Of a stretch of DNA of 37,254 nucleotides, positions 1 through 7,428 are shown one piece after another. The translations under genes were made by a program, and so were the position numbers. The stretch is from Cyanobacteriota bacterium erpe_2018_sw_21hr_WHONDRS-SW48-000092_B_bin.40 (lineage in GTDB: Bacteria > Cyanobacteriota > Vampirovibrionia > Obscuribacterales > Obscuribacteraceae), in the NCBI GenBank assembly GCA_030917395.1, contig JAUPUU010000438.1, positions 1 to 37,254 of the forward strand, read 5' to 3'. The notes beneath the pieces are model-generated. The model was not told the origin of the DNA, did not search any database, and worked only from the letters and a program-made list of their open reading frames with translations. How positions within the stretch are numbered: the stretch's first letter is position 1; the number at the start of each line of letters is the position of its first letter.

Positions 1-440
1 ATTTCTTGCAACGAGCGTTGCTGATCACTGTTTCCTTGCTCACTGTGCCCTTCTTCGTCATGAGAATGGTCATGGCTATGTCCGTGCTCAAGACTAGGTC
101 CGTGATTATGACTATGTCCTTCTCCATGACTATGTCCGTGCTCATGATCATGTCCATCTCGACCGGGATGATCGCCCGGAGCACCCCTATGAATTGATTC
201 AGACCCCGAGCCTGAAGCGGCAGGAGAATGAACATGGTTGAGAAGCTGCACATCGAATTTTGTTGCGCGAAGACTGCAGCGATTGACTGCATTCTGCACC
301 AATCTGTAGCTACCAACCGGCAAATGCAGGCCGGCCAGCTGTTCTTCAAGAGTAGTTAGCGATGCGCCAGCATCGAGGCAGGCTGCCACCAACATGTCTC
401 CAGCGGCGCCAAAAGAGCAATCGAAATAAGCGATTTTCAT
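1..440 (-). CDS. larC: LarC, nickel-pincer cofactor nickel insertase (N-terminal part)
   Basis: Open minus-strand frame from an ATG at 440 to the window edge; 146 codons are visible and the C-terminus lies outside. It opens with MKIAYFDCSFGAAGDM, matching the conserved FxxxxGAAGDM start of LarC (DUF111), the CTP-dependent enzyme that inserts nickel into the pyridinium bis-thiocarboxylate pincer cofactor of lactate racemase-type enzymes. Residues about 80-130 form a His/Asp/Gly-rich linker (repeated HGHSH, HDHSHD, HSHGEGHSH), plausibly nickel-binding, as in other LarC proteins. Its ATG overlaps the TGA of the upstream secreted-protein gene in an ATGA, so the two are probably translationally coupled. 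In Lactobacillus plantarum LarC is made by a ribosomal frameshift; here the frame is continuous as far as visible. Family call confident; function of the linker inferred. Confidence 0.87.
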   Translation of the reverse strand, partial: MKIAYFDCSFGAAGDMLVAACLDAGASLTTLEEQLAGLHLPVGSYRLVQNAVNRCSLRATKFDVQLLNHVHSPAASGSGSESIHRGAPGDHPGRDGHDHEHGHSHGEGHSHNHGPSLEHGHSHDHSHDEEGHSEQGNSDQQRSLQE

Positions 441-1123
441 AGGTGCAACGCACCAACATTGAGGTTCTCGCGCACTGTCAAATTGTGCTCCACTTTCTTT
501 TCAAACTTCGGATACTTATTGTTGATGACACTCAACTGCTTATGGCCAGGGGTTATGACGAGGGTAAAAGCACCATCTTTTCCGGTGATTGTGGTACCAC
601 CGCCATGAATTTTCTCAGACCTTTCTAAACTAGAATAATCAATTTGGCCGCCATGTTTATTTAATTCAACCGGCCTAACTTTTACTAAGATTCCCTTCAA
701 ACCTTTGCCATCATGGGTGACCCGACCAGAAATAAGATGACCCATATGCATGTCGACAATTAGCTTGCGGTTCTCATCACCCGGCAAGTCATCAATCAGA
801 GCAGAGGCATAACTGGTTTTAACCGGCGGTAAAATTTCAAGAGTGAGAGCGCTGCAGGCCGGATGCTCGAACGAGAATCCGCCATCAGCCTTACTTTTTG
901 CCGCTAATGACAGCTCTCCCTTTTGCTCCCAAAGATAGACGGGAATATTAGGCACACCGTCACCTTTGAGGTTAACGAGCCGTCCTGAAGTACGCACCAC
1001 AGCTTGTGTTTGCCTTTCGGCCAGAGCCAGCCCAGAGCCACAAAGGCTCATGCAGGAAGCCCCAAGAAGACCAACCATTAAGCTAAGGAGAGGCACGTTT
1101 GCAGTTAAAAATTTCAATTTCAT
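437..1123 (-). CDS. Secreted protein with carboxypeptidase-regulatory-like (Ig-fold) domains
   Basis: About 228 residues from the ATG at 1123. An in-frame TTG at 1138 would add five residues, and neither start has a good SD. The N-terminus is a signal peptide: K-rich start, a hydrophobic run, then LALAE as a likely signal peptidase I site. The body holds two segments reading like CarboxypepD_reg/CNA-B Ig-type modules: GRLVNLKGDGVPNIPVYLW with KADGGFSFEHP, and ISGRVTHDGKGLKGILVKV with TGKDGAFTLVI. It is probably an extracytoplasmic structural or adhesive protein. Its TGA overlaps the larC ATG, so it is first in an operon with larC. A role in nickel handling is only suggested by that position. 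Confidence 0.7.
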   Translation of the reverse strand: MKLKFLTANVPLLSLMVGLLGASCMSLCGSGLALAERQTQAVVRTSGRLVNLKGDGVPNIPVYLWEQKGELSLAAKSKADGGFSFEHPACSALTLEILPPVKTSYASALIDDLPGDENRKLIVDMHMGHLISGRVTHDGKGLKGILVKVRPVELNKHGGQIDYSSLERSEKIHGGGTTITGKDGAFTLVITPGHKQLSVINNKYPKFEKKVEHNLTVRENLNVGALHL

Positions 1124-1185
1124 TCCAGTTGAAAGCAAATTCTAAAGCGTTAATCATCAAGGTAACAGACGGCGTCAGAAAGTAT

Positions 1186-1200
1186 CAGATAGATTATCTG
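1186..1200. promoter_or_regulatory. Inverted repeat between larC operon and dusB
   Basis: CAGATA-GAT-TATCTG is a perfect 6-bp inverted repeat with a 3-bp centre, in the divergent gap between the secreted-protein/larC operon and dusB. It has the size of a transcription-factor operator. No regulator is known, and chance occurrence is possible. Confidence 0.3.
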
Positions 1201-1296
1201 GAACGTAATATAAGTGCCTTAAATAACATAGTATCGCTGTCATCTTGTAAACTCTAGTTTGTAGCCCATTGATTTGTAGACAAACGATGTAATGGC

Positions 1297-2412
1297 ATGG
1301 CAGTTAAGATTGGCCCTTTCACCTTGAATAGTCGCGTCTATGTACCGCCCATGGCTGGCGTTACCGACGTAGTCTTTCGCGATATTGTCAGACGAATCGA
1401 TCCCGAATGCATGATGTCGACTGAAATGGTCAGCTCCAGAGCGCTTTTAGCCAAGCCAGAATCGCGCATTATGGACTTGCTAGAAAACGAACATCCTATC
1501 GGAATTCAAATTTTCGGCCACGAACCAGACGTGATGGCCTTTGCCGCGCAGCTCGCCGAAAAGCGTGGGGCAGACTTTGTCGATATCAATATGGGCTGCC
1601 CTGTTCCCAAAATTACAAAAGGCAAAGACGGCTGCGCCTTGATGCGAGAGCCAGAACTGGCACGAGAGATTATCAGTACTGTCAAAAGTGCTATCAAAAT
1701 TCCCGTAACCGTCAAATTTAGATTGGGCTGGGATGACAGCACAAGAAACGCTGTGGAATTTGGGCGTATGGTGGAAGAATCAGGCGCCTCAATGGTTACA
1801 GTGCACGGCCGCACCCGTGCCCAGCTCTATTCAGGCCAGGCAGACTGGAACTTTATCGCGAAAGTAAAGGCCGCATTGAGCATTCCGGTTTTTGGCAATG
1901 GTGACGTCTTCTCTCCTGAGAACGCGCTGAGGCTGCTTGAAATCACGGGCTGTGACGGCGTGGCCGTAGCTCGCGGTAGCCTGGGCAATCCCTGGTTGAT
2001 TCCACGCATCACTAAGTACCTCGATCATGGCATTCTTGATGATCCGCCAGACGACGTAGAAAAGCTCATCTGCGCTTATCTGCACAGCGTTGGACTGGTG
2101 AAATATAAAGGCTTGCGTATCGGCGTCAATGAATCCAGGCGCCATGTAATCAACTACACCAAGGGCATTGTCGGCGCGGCACCCTACCGCGCCAGACTGA
2201 CTCAAGTTCTTGATTTGCAAGCAGCAGCCGACATTTTGGCCGAACTGGCCCTGGTTGTTGGCGGCAGCGAAGGCCATCAGCGCTTCTTACTGGCAGTAGA
2301 GAAGAATAATCTCGAAAATAGCAAACATCCAGGCGAAGGGCACAGCGACAGAGAAGGCAGTGTCCAGACCCCAGTTGATCTCAGTGCCATCCTGCCAGTC
2401 GCAGTACCATAA
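1297..2412 (+). CDS. dusB: tRNA-dihydrouridine synthase, DusB type
   Basis: FMN-dependent reductase that converts uridine to dihydrouridine in tRNA. The TIM-barrel core begins YVPPMAGVTD. The flavin/tRNA motif DINMGCPVPKITKGKDGCAL carries the catalytic Cys101. VKFRLGWDD, TVHGRTRAQLYSG and VARGSLGNPWLIP are the usual Dus signatures. The protein has 371 residues against about 320-340 for the family. The last 40 or so residues (after about 330) are Ser/Glu/Pro-rich, unlike Dus, and lie over an antisense membrane-protein frame, so the tail may be recent read-on sequence. It stands alone on the plus strand and diverges from the larC operon. Confidence 0.92.
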   Translation: MAVKIGPFTLNSRVYVPPMAGVTDVVFRDIVRRIDPECMMSTEMVSSRALLAKPESRIMDLLENEHPIGIQIFGHEPDVMAFAAQLAEKRGADFVDINMGCPVPKITKGKDGCALMREPELAREIISTVKSAIKIPVTVKFRLGWDDSTRNAVEFGRMVEESGASMVTVHGRTRAQLYSGQADWNFIAKVKAALSIPVFGNGDVFSPENALRLLEITGCDGVAVARGSLGNPWLIPRITKYLDHGILDDPPDDVEKLICAYLHSVGLVKYKGLRIGVNESRRHVINYTKGIVGAAPYRARLTQVLDLQAAADILAELALVVGGSEGHQRFLLAVEKNNLENSKHPGEGHSDREGSVQTPVDLSAILPVAVP

Positions 2413-2496
2413 AATGGCGTTGATGAACGGAGTCATGGTCCAGCCCATGATGCCAGCCATAAATGCGAAAAGTAGAAGTGTTGCCCAGAAATCCAT
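2287..2496 (-). CDS. Small two-helix membrane protein antisense to the dusB 3' end
   Basis: 69 residues from an ATG. Two hydrophobic segments look like membrane helices: about 4-29 (WATLLLFAFMAGIMG...) and 47-68 (AFSVAVPFAWMFAIFEIILL). They are separated by a short acidic loop with Trp (YCDWQDGTEINWG). About 126 bases overlap the far end of dusB on the other strand, where DusB has an unusual extension. It could be a real convergent gene or a hydrophobic shadow frame. No clear SD precedes it, and an upstream terminator separates it from rpoZ. Family unknown. Confidence 0.42.
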   Translation of the reverse strand: MDFWATLLLFAFMAGIMGWTMTPFINAILWYCDWQDGTEINWGLDTAFSVAVPFAWMFAIFEIILLYCQ

Positions 2497-2607
2497 ATTT
2501 GCTTGCTAGAAGTCCCAGAAGTCGATAACAAACAGAGTGTAGTGCTGCTTTTAGCCTTTGGCAACGGGAATTCTCCCATGGTAGAGAGGTTTTCAAGCGC
2601 ATTCGGC

Positions 2608-2648
2608 AAAAATTAAGCGCCCTTCTGATTATTCAAAAGGACGCTTAA
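2608..2648 (-). terminator. Rho-independent terminator of gmk-rpoZ
   Basis: Just past the rpoZ stop on the minus strand. The stem pairs TTAAGCG (2613-2619) with CGCTTAA (2642-2648), continues inward through CCTT/AAGG with small mismatches, and is followed on the minus strand by five T (2608-2612). Confidence 0.65.
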
Positions 2649-2671
2649 AGCTAAACCTGTTCAGGCTTAGG

Positions 2672-2884
2672 CTAATACATGTATTGGCCAGAAGGTGAGA
2701 TCAAAATTGTTCCATCGCCTTCAGCTGCAACCATCTGCAAAGCTTGAATTACTGCGTTGGCAGTTTTGTGCTGCTCACGAGTTTCGTTCTTGATTTGCTT
2801 GGCTCTTTGAGCTACTCGAAGCACCAACTCATAGCGGTTGACGTTCTCTTTAAGTAACTGGTCAAGGATTCTAGTAGTGCTCAT
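2672..2884 (-). CDS. rpoZ: RNA polymerase omega subunit
   Basis: 70 residues from the ATG at 2884. A GTG at 2896 overlapping the gmk TGA would add four residues, but the AGGGG at 2897-2901 suits the ATG better. Omega signature: STTRILDQLLKENVNRYELVLRVAQRAKQI, with the conserved N-R-Y/F-x-L-V and A-x-R-A-K/R-Q core that wraps the C-terminus of the beta-prime subunit. The tail (GDGTILISPSGQYMY) resembles the short forms of cyanobacteria-like lineages. It is co-transcribed with gmk, a common bacterial arrangement, and followed by a terminator. Confidence 0.9.
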   Translation of the reverse strand: MSTTRILDQLLKENVNRYELVLRVAQRAKQIKNETREQHKTANAVIQALQMVAAEGDGTILISPSGQYMY

Positions 2885-2892
2885 GCGGGAAT

Positions 2893-3534
2893 TCACCCCT
2901 CGGAAGTTCGTATGCGTAGCCTCTCAGCATACACGATATGAGCCAGATTGTTGGCAGCATCCTCTAGTTTGTCGTTTACTACTTCATATTGAAATACATT
3001 TTTTTCTTGTAATTCTTGCTTAGCCTTCTGTAATCTCACCAGAATAATCTCTGCAGTCTCGGTGGCTCTGGCCCGCAAGCGCTCTTCCAGCTCATTAAAA
3101 TTGGGCGGAGAGATAAATATCAAGATTGCTGCTGGGCTCTGAGAGTGAATCTGGCGCGCCCCTTGAACCTCCAGCTCAAGCAACACATCATGACCAGCCT
3201 TCAACTGGGCGTTCACCCAGCTCTTTGGAGTGCCATAACAATTGCCCGCAAACTCTGCCCATTCCATGAACTCGTTGCGCTCGACCATGGCATCAAAAGT
3301 AGCCCGGTCGCGGAAGAAATATGACTGACCCTCAACTTCGCCCGGCCTAGGCAATCTGGTGGTCACCGAAACTGACCTTACCAATCCCACCACCCGAGAC
3401 ATGACTAAATCGACAAGGGTACCCTTGCCGACCCCTGAAGGCCCGGTTAGAACTATTAAATTGCCCATTTTGAGCCGATGATTGGGACCGCCCGCTTTGT
3501 GACCAAGTTTTGTAAGCGGTTCGCCGGTGTTCAT
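2893..3534 (-). CDS. gmk: Guanylate kinase
   Basis: Phosphorylates GMP to GDP with ATP. The P-loop GPSGVGKG sits at residues 31-38. Downstream are SVTTRLPRPGEVEGQSYFF (GMP-binding region), the EFMEWAEFAGNCYGT block, and the LELEVQGARQI segment of the kinase core, with an R-rich LID (RLRARATETAEII). From the ATG at 3534 it has 213 residues, with a 22-residue N-terminal extension. A second ATG at 3468 would start directly before the P-loop strand, but only the upstream start has a G-rich SD-like stretch (GGGGGT). It ends overlapping rpoZ. It is divergent from rqcH across 57 bases. Confidence 0.92.
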   Translation of the reverse strand: MNTGEPLTKLGHKAGGPNHRLKMGNLIVLTGPSGVGKGTLVDLVMSRVVGLVRSVSVTTRLPRPGEVEGQSYFFRDRATFDAMVERNEFMEWAEFAGNCYGTPKSWVNAQLKAGHDVLLELEVQGARQIHSQSPAAILIFISPPNFNELEERLRARATETAEIILVRLQKAKQELQEKNVFQYEVVNDKLEDAANNLAHIVYAERLRIRTSEG

Positions 3535-3591
3535 AAAAAACCCCCGCGAGTTTGATAAATTGTCAGCTATTAAACCTTAAGTATCTAAACC

Positions 3592-5580
3592 ATGCAACCA
3601 TTTGACGCGCTATCTATAAGAGCCGTGCTGGCAGAAGCCCGCCCACTCATCATAAACAGAAAAGTGGACCGAGTTACTCAACTTGGCCGAGATGAAGTAT
3701 TGCTCACACTGCGCGGGAAATCAGGGGTCAACAGTTTGTTTATCTCGGCTCAGTCGGTCCATGGCCGCATGTGCTTAGTGCAAACAAATCAGGTTCATGC
3801 CAAAGGCGACAAAATTGACCCGGTCACGGACCGCTACGTCTCCAAGTATGGAACTGGTAGTTCCGTGCCCAATTTTTGCCTTCTGCTAAGAAAGCATCTG
3901 GCTGGCGCGACGCTGATTGCAGCGGAGCAACCTTTAGGCGAAAGGATTATCGATCTTGTCTTTTCCTGCGTTGATGAAGTCGGCACCGCAGCAATCAAAA
4001 TTCTTACAGCTGAGATTATGGGTCGCCATAGTAATTTGATCTTTTGGGAAAAAGAGGGGGCAAAGATAGTATCAGCCTCGCACAACGTCACAAAAGACAT
4101 GAGTAGACAAAGAGAAATTGCTCCTGGCTTGCGCTACGAACGCCCCCCATCGCAAGAGCGACCCAGCCTGTATACAGTCAATCAAGATGCATTTCTTCAA
4201 CTATTCAACCAGGCCACAGAAATAAACATTCAAAATTCAACAGCCACGGCGGCTCCAGAATCAGCACCGCTGGCGACACCAGAACTGACGGCCAATCCAG
4301 AACAAACTACTAGTCTAAGTACTAGTCAAGTTTCGAGTCAACTTTCAGGTCCAGTGACAGGATCAACAACGGCTGCTCCCCCCACCACGATCGAGCAATG
4401 GATAATTGCCACCTTCACCGGTGCTGGCCGACATCTCTGCGAAGAGCTTGTTTTAGCAGCTGGATTGGTGAGCGAAATCGAGAAAGCACGATCAATAGAA
4501 AATGCTGGCGATAAGCTCTGGCAGCGAGTTGAACAATTAAGAGCAAACGAAAACTACCGCCCTTTCCTATTCACAGATTTGAGCCGTTACTCAGTTCTCG
4601 GTTGGTATCCAACCAGCAAGAATGAACAGGTCTTACCAACGAAGTCACTTCCTTCGGTCAACGATTTAATCGAAGAATATTTCCGTTCTTGCGAATTGAC
4701 CGAGCAATGCAACCAACTGCGAGAAAGACTGCGTACTGATCTCAATCAAGAGCTCAACAAAATCGATGCCCGTCTAAAAATGGCTGAGCAGCACGTTTTG
4801 CCAGGCAATGATATTCACTTACAAAAGAAACTAGGTGATTTGATTTTAGCTAATTTAACTGAAATCAAAATCGGTCAAGAGCTTCTTGAAGCAGAAGATT
4901 TGTTCGGAAACACCGGGAAAATAGTAATCAAGCTCAATCCCAACTTGAGCGCGGCTCAAAATGCTCAAATGTATTATCGACAATACGCTAAATCGAGAGC
5001 ACGTCACACCACCGCGAGCCAGTCAGTCAATGAAGCCCGCGCGCGCAGGGCAACGCTTGAAGAACAATTGAAACGAATTGAAGGGGCAAAAGACATATTT
5101 GAATTGCGCCACCTCAAAGAAAATCTCACGGGTCGCAAGGCTCACGAGATAGCAAAGCCTAAAGCGAAAGCGAAAAAAGGTAATGACAGCAAAATACTTT
5201 CAGTCAATTCAAGCGATGGCTGGACTATTTATGTCGGTCGCAACCGCATGGAAAACGACTATTTGCTTTCGCGATTAGCCCAACCGAACGATCTATGGTT
5301 CCATGTATTAGGCCAGGGTGGTGCCCACGTTTTGATTCGCATCCCATCATCAAAACAAGAACCGCCGATGACTACGATTCTTGAAGCCGCCCAAATTGCC
5401 GCACGCCTTTCTAAAGCGAGTACTGGCACAAAAGTAAGGGTGGTTTACACCCAGTGCAAACATGTGCGCAAGCTGGCCAAAGACAAACCCGGCCTAGTAA
5501 AGTACGAACAAGAAAAGACTGTGGAAGTTGATACCTCACAGCCAATGCCGAAGCCAATGAAACAACTTTTTAGTCACTAG
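3592..5580 (+). CDS. rqcH: RqcH/Rqc2-type NFACT protein (ribosome quality control)
   Basis: 662 residues. The N-terminal NFACT-N domain (about 1-200: VDRVTQLGRDEVLLTLRG, PNFCLLLRKHL, LGERIIDLVF at 115-124, EIMGRHSNLIF) is followed by an HhH/coiled-coil middle. The C-terminal NFACT-R domain has GWTIYVGRNRMENDYLL, NDLWFHVLGQGGAHVLIR and a K-rich end. Known family members bind stalled 50S-peptidyl-tRNA and recruit tRNA-Ala to add C-terminal alanine tails that mark the chain for proteolysis. An unusual feature is a low-complexity Ser/Thr/Ala/Pro/Gln insertion at about residues 205-265, splitting the usual domain order. Older annotations call this family fibronectin-binding protein. There is no clear SD. 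It converges on lexA with 41 bases between stops and no strong terminator. Confidence 0.88.
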   Translation: MQPFDALSIRAVLAEARPLIINRKVDRVTQLGRDEVLLTLRGKSGVNSLFISAQSVHGRMCLVQTNQVHAKGDKIDPVTDRYVSKYGTGSSVPNFCLLLRKHLAGATLIAAEQPLGERIIDLVFSCVDEVGTAAIKILTAEIMGRHSNLIFWEKEGAKIVSASHNVTKDMSRQREIAPGLRYERPPSQERPSLYTVNQDAFLQLFNQATEINIQNSTATAAPESAPLATPELTANPEQTTSLSTSQVSSQLSGPVTGSTTAAPPTTIEQWIIATFTGAGRHLCEELVLAAGLVSEIEKARSIENAGDKLWQRVEQLRANENYRPFLFTDLSRYSVLGWYPTSKNEQVLPTKSLPSVNDLIEEYFRSCELTEQCNQLRERLRTDLNQELNKIDARLKMAEQHVLPGNDIHLQKKLGDLILANLTEIKIGQELLEAEDLFGNTGKIVIKLNPNLSAAQNAQMYYRQYAKSRARHTTASQSVNEARARRATLEEQLKRIEGAKDIFELRHLKENLTGRKAHEIAKPKAKAKKGNDSKILSVNSSDGWTIYVGRNRMENDYLLSRLAQPNDLWFHVLGQGGAHVLIRIPSSKQEPPMTTILEAAQIAARLSKASTGTKVRVVYTQCKHVRKLAKDKPGLVKYEQEKTVEVDTSQPMPKPMKQLFSH

Positions 5581-5621
5581 CAGCCATATTGCCGATAGCA
5601 CTACCTTCAGAAGGTTTGCCC

Positions 5622-6479
5622 TTACATCTTGCGGAAAAGAGCAACTACAGTTCCTTGTATCGTCAGGGTCTGATTTCCAGACACAAATATTGGTTCCATC
5701 TCGCTGTTGGCTGGTTGTAAGCGGAAGCCGCCGCGTTCTTTATAGAAGCGCTTAAGAGTAGCGCTACCATCTTCTAGCAAGGCCACTACAACCTCGCCAT
5801 TGTTTGGCGACGGATTTGGTTTGACGATAACAAAGTCACCGTCGAAAATTCCATCTTCAATCATTGACTCGCCTTTGACCTGCAAAGCAAAGCAACCAGC
5901 CTCGCCATACTGACTGTCAATCTCTAGAAATTCGCGAGATTCGACTGCATCGATTGGCCGACCGGCCGCAATGGCACCAGCCATTGGAATACCACGAGGA
6001 GGGCCGCCCGCGGAAAAATCAGCTGCCCCCTTTTGCCGACGGCTATTGAATTCAATCACGCCTTTTGCTGCGAGAGCAGCCACTCCGACGGTATGATTAT
6101 CAACGGTATGATTATCAGCAGCACGACTATCGGCAGCACTGACGAGCGCACCACTGGCAGCACCATCTAAAAAATCCGTCAATCCGGCCTTAAGGCCCTC
6201 AGGTAGATTCTGACAGTGCCTAAAGCCCTCCGAAAGAACTCGAAGAGAACGATTCAGGCCTGGTTCCCAATGCACTAAGCCTTTCTTTTTAAGAGCTGCC
6301 ACATGCTGATGAACAGTCATGCGATTCTTTAAACCAAGGGCACTAGCAAGCTCGGCGAGAGTAGGCGGATAGCCATGCTCATCGCTCAATTTCACAATTA
6401 AATTGAGTACATCCTGCTGTCGTGCTGGCAACGGCTTGTCTGTATCTATCACCTGAACGCCCTCTTTGAACAAAGCCAT
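5622..6479 (-). CDS. lexA: LexA SOS repressor with an extended linker
   Basis: 285 residues from the ATG at 6479. A GTG at 6497 lies inside the candidate operator, so the ATG is preferred. Residues 1-85 form the winged HTH (ARQQDVLNLIVKLSDEHGYPPTLAELASALGL). The C-terminal part is the self-cleaving peptidase: IPMAGAIAAGRP with the Ala-Gly cleavage bond at 172/173, catalytic Ser205 in KGESM, catalytic Lys243 in SATLKRF. All autoproteolysis residues are present. LexA is usually about 200 residues; here about 75 extra Ala/Ser/His-rich residues sit between the HTH and the peptidase. They include a tandem DNHTV-DNHTV encoded by a 15-bp direct repeat. It is probably autoregulated through the 22-bp inverted repeat at its start. 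Confidence 0.93.
   Translation of the reverse strand: MALFKEGVQVIDTDKPLPARQQDVLNLIVKLSDEHGYPPTLAELASALGLKNRMTVHQHVAALKKKGLVHWEPGLNRSLRVLSEGFRHCQNLPEGLKAGLTDFLDGAASGALVSAADSRAADNHTVDNHTVGVAALAAKGVIEFNSRRQKGAADFSAGGPPRGIPMAGAIAAGRPIDAVESREFLEIDSQYGEAGCFALQVKGESMIEDGIFDGDFVIVKPNPSPNNGEVVVALLEDGSATLKRFYKERGGFRLQPANSEMEPIFVSGNQTLTIQGTVVALFRKM
6088..6117. repeat. Tandem 15-bp repeat inside the lexA linker
   Basis: ACGGTATGATTATCA occurs twice head to tail (6088-6102, 6103-6117), in frame, giving DNHTV twice in the LexA linker. A short in-frame minisatellite that could change length by slippage. Confidence 0.8.
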
Positions 6480-6487
6480 ACGTAAGT

Positions 6488-6509
6488 ATAGTATCACATA
6501 CCCTACTAT
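6488..6509 (-). promoter_or_regulatory. Candidate LexA operator over the lexA promoter
   Basis: ATAGTA-N10-TACTAT is a perfect 6-bp inverted repeat with a 10-bp spacer, directly upstream of the lexA ATG. On the minus strand it overlaps a promoter-like pair, TCGACA then GATACT 18 bases on, with an extended TG before the -10. Position and symmetry fit an autoregulatory SOS box. The sequence is not the E. coli or Gram-positive consensus, so assignment is by context. Confidence 0.5.
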
Positions 6510-6557
6510 GATTTGTCGAGCTTTTTCTGCAGAATCTCCATATACGGCAGTTTCAAA

Positions 6558-7424
6558 CTATTGCGCCAGCTTTTGCATTTTCGCGATCACTTCTCTTTCG
6601 TTGAAAGCAATAATCTCAAAGTAAAACGGACTCTTCTTAAAAGTAGCGAAAAAGCTACGGAGATAGTCATGCTTCTGCTCCGCCTTCAGACCATCGAGCA
6701 AAGCTAAGGCCTTGCTTGTCTGCCCGCTATAAATCAAGTCTACAAAACACCTGCTGCCCTCAGTCGACTCAATATCGCTGTCATTTTCAACATCAAGATC
6801 AAGGCCAGCCGCTGTTTTTGCTGCTGCAATAGTTGCCGCTCTCTCAACTGCAAAACCCTTGCGCCAGGTCAAATAAATGCTCGGCTTGGCACCAGAACCT
6901 TGGCCAACACTCTTAAAGTTACAGAATGTCGAGTCTTCAACTATTAACTGAGCTCTTCGCCGGGCCGGAAATTCAAGGCGTAAATGCCCGTAAACAGCGT
7001 CATGGTGCCAGATATGTTTGAAGTTCTTGGCCAGTGAATAGATATCATACTTGTAGCAACCATAAGCACCGCCGTTCCACTCTTGCACTATTAAATCCAC
7101 GGCACCGTCGCCGGTCAAATCAGCGCATTTAATCGAGGCATTATCTTTGACTGAGTAAGACTCTCCTTGCTTATCAACATCGAAGAGAAAAATACTGTGG
7201 GCCCGGCGCTCAAGAATTTTCGTTGGGCCTTTATATACTTGAAAAATTACGCCGTCTTCCCCTTTCCAATTAAAATCTCGCAAGACAATGCGATAGCCAG
7301 ATATCTCTCGGCTCAACTCGGGCCCCATAAAAGCACGAGCAGTCTCGCAAATTAGTCCAGAGGAAACAGAGAACACAGACATAGCCACAGCTAAACAGCA
7401 GGCTTTAAATCTATCTAGAGTCAC
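6558..7424 (-). CDS. Secreted protein of unknown function, FG-GAP-like
   Basis: 288 residues from a GTG placed 4 bases after the rocF stop, so probably coupled to rocF. The N-terminus is a signal peptide (CCLAVAMSVFSVSSGLICETARA, cut near ARA-F). The middle contains a calcium-loop-like repeat, IKCADLTGDGAVDLIVQEWNG, like a single FG-GAP/VCBS blade; Tyr/Trp-rich strands follow. The end (ALALLDGLKAEQKHDYLRSFF...) is helical. No enzyme motif was recognised. It is a probable periplasmic or cell-surface protein. Confidence 0.68.
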   Translation of the reverse strand: MTLDRFKACCLAVAMSVFSVSSGLICETARAFMGPELSREISGYRIVLRDFNWKGEDGVIFQVYKGPTKILERRAHSIFLFDVDKQGESYSVKDNASIKCADLTGDGAVDLIVQEWNGGAYGCYKYDIYSLAKNFKHIWHHDAVYGHLRLEFPARRRAQLIVEDSTFCNFKSVGQGSGAKPSIYLTWRKGFAVERAATIAAAKTAAGLDLDVENDSDIESTEGSRCFVDLIYSGQTSKALALLDGLKAEQKHDYLRSFFATFKKSPFYFEIIAFNEREVIAKMQKLAQ

Positions 7425-7428
7425 AATG

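Noticed and set aside
6-197. Met-rich plus-strand frame
   Set aside because: It is the opposite strand of the His-rich LarC linker; His codons CAT read as ATG in antisense.
5581-5621. Bidirectional terminator between rqcH and lexA
   Set aside because: Only a 4-bp CCTT-CAG-AAGG stem without a T-tract.
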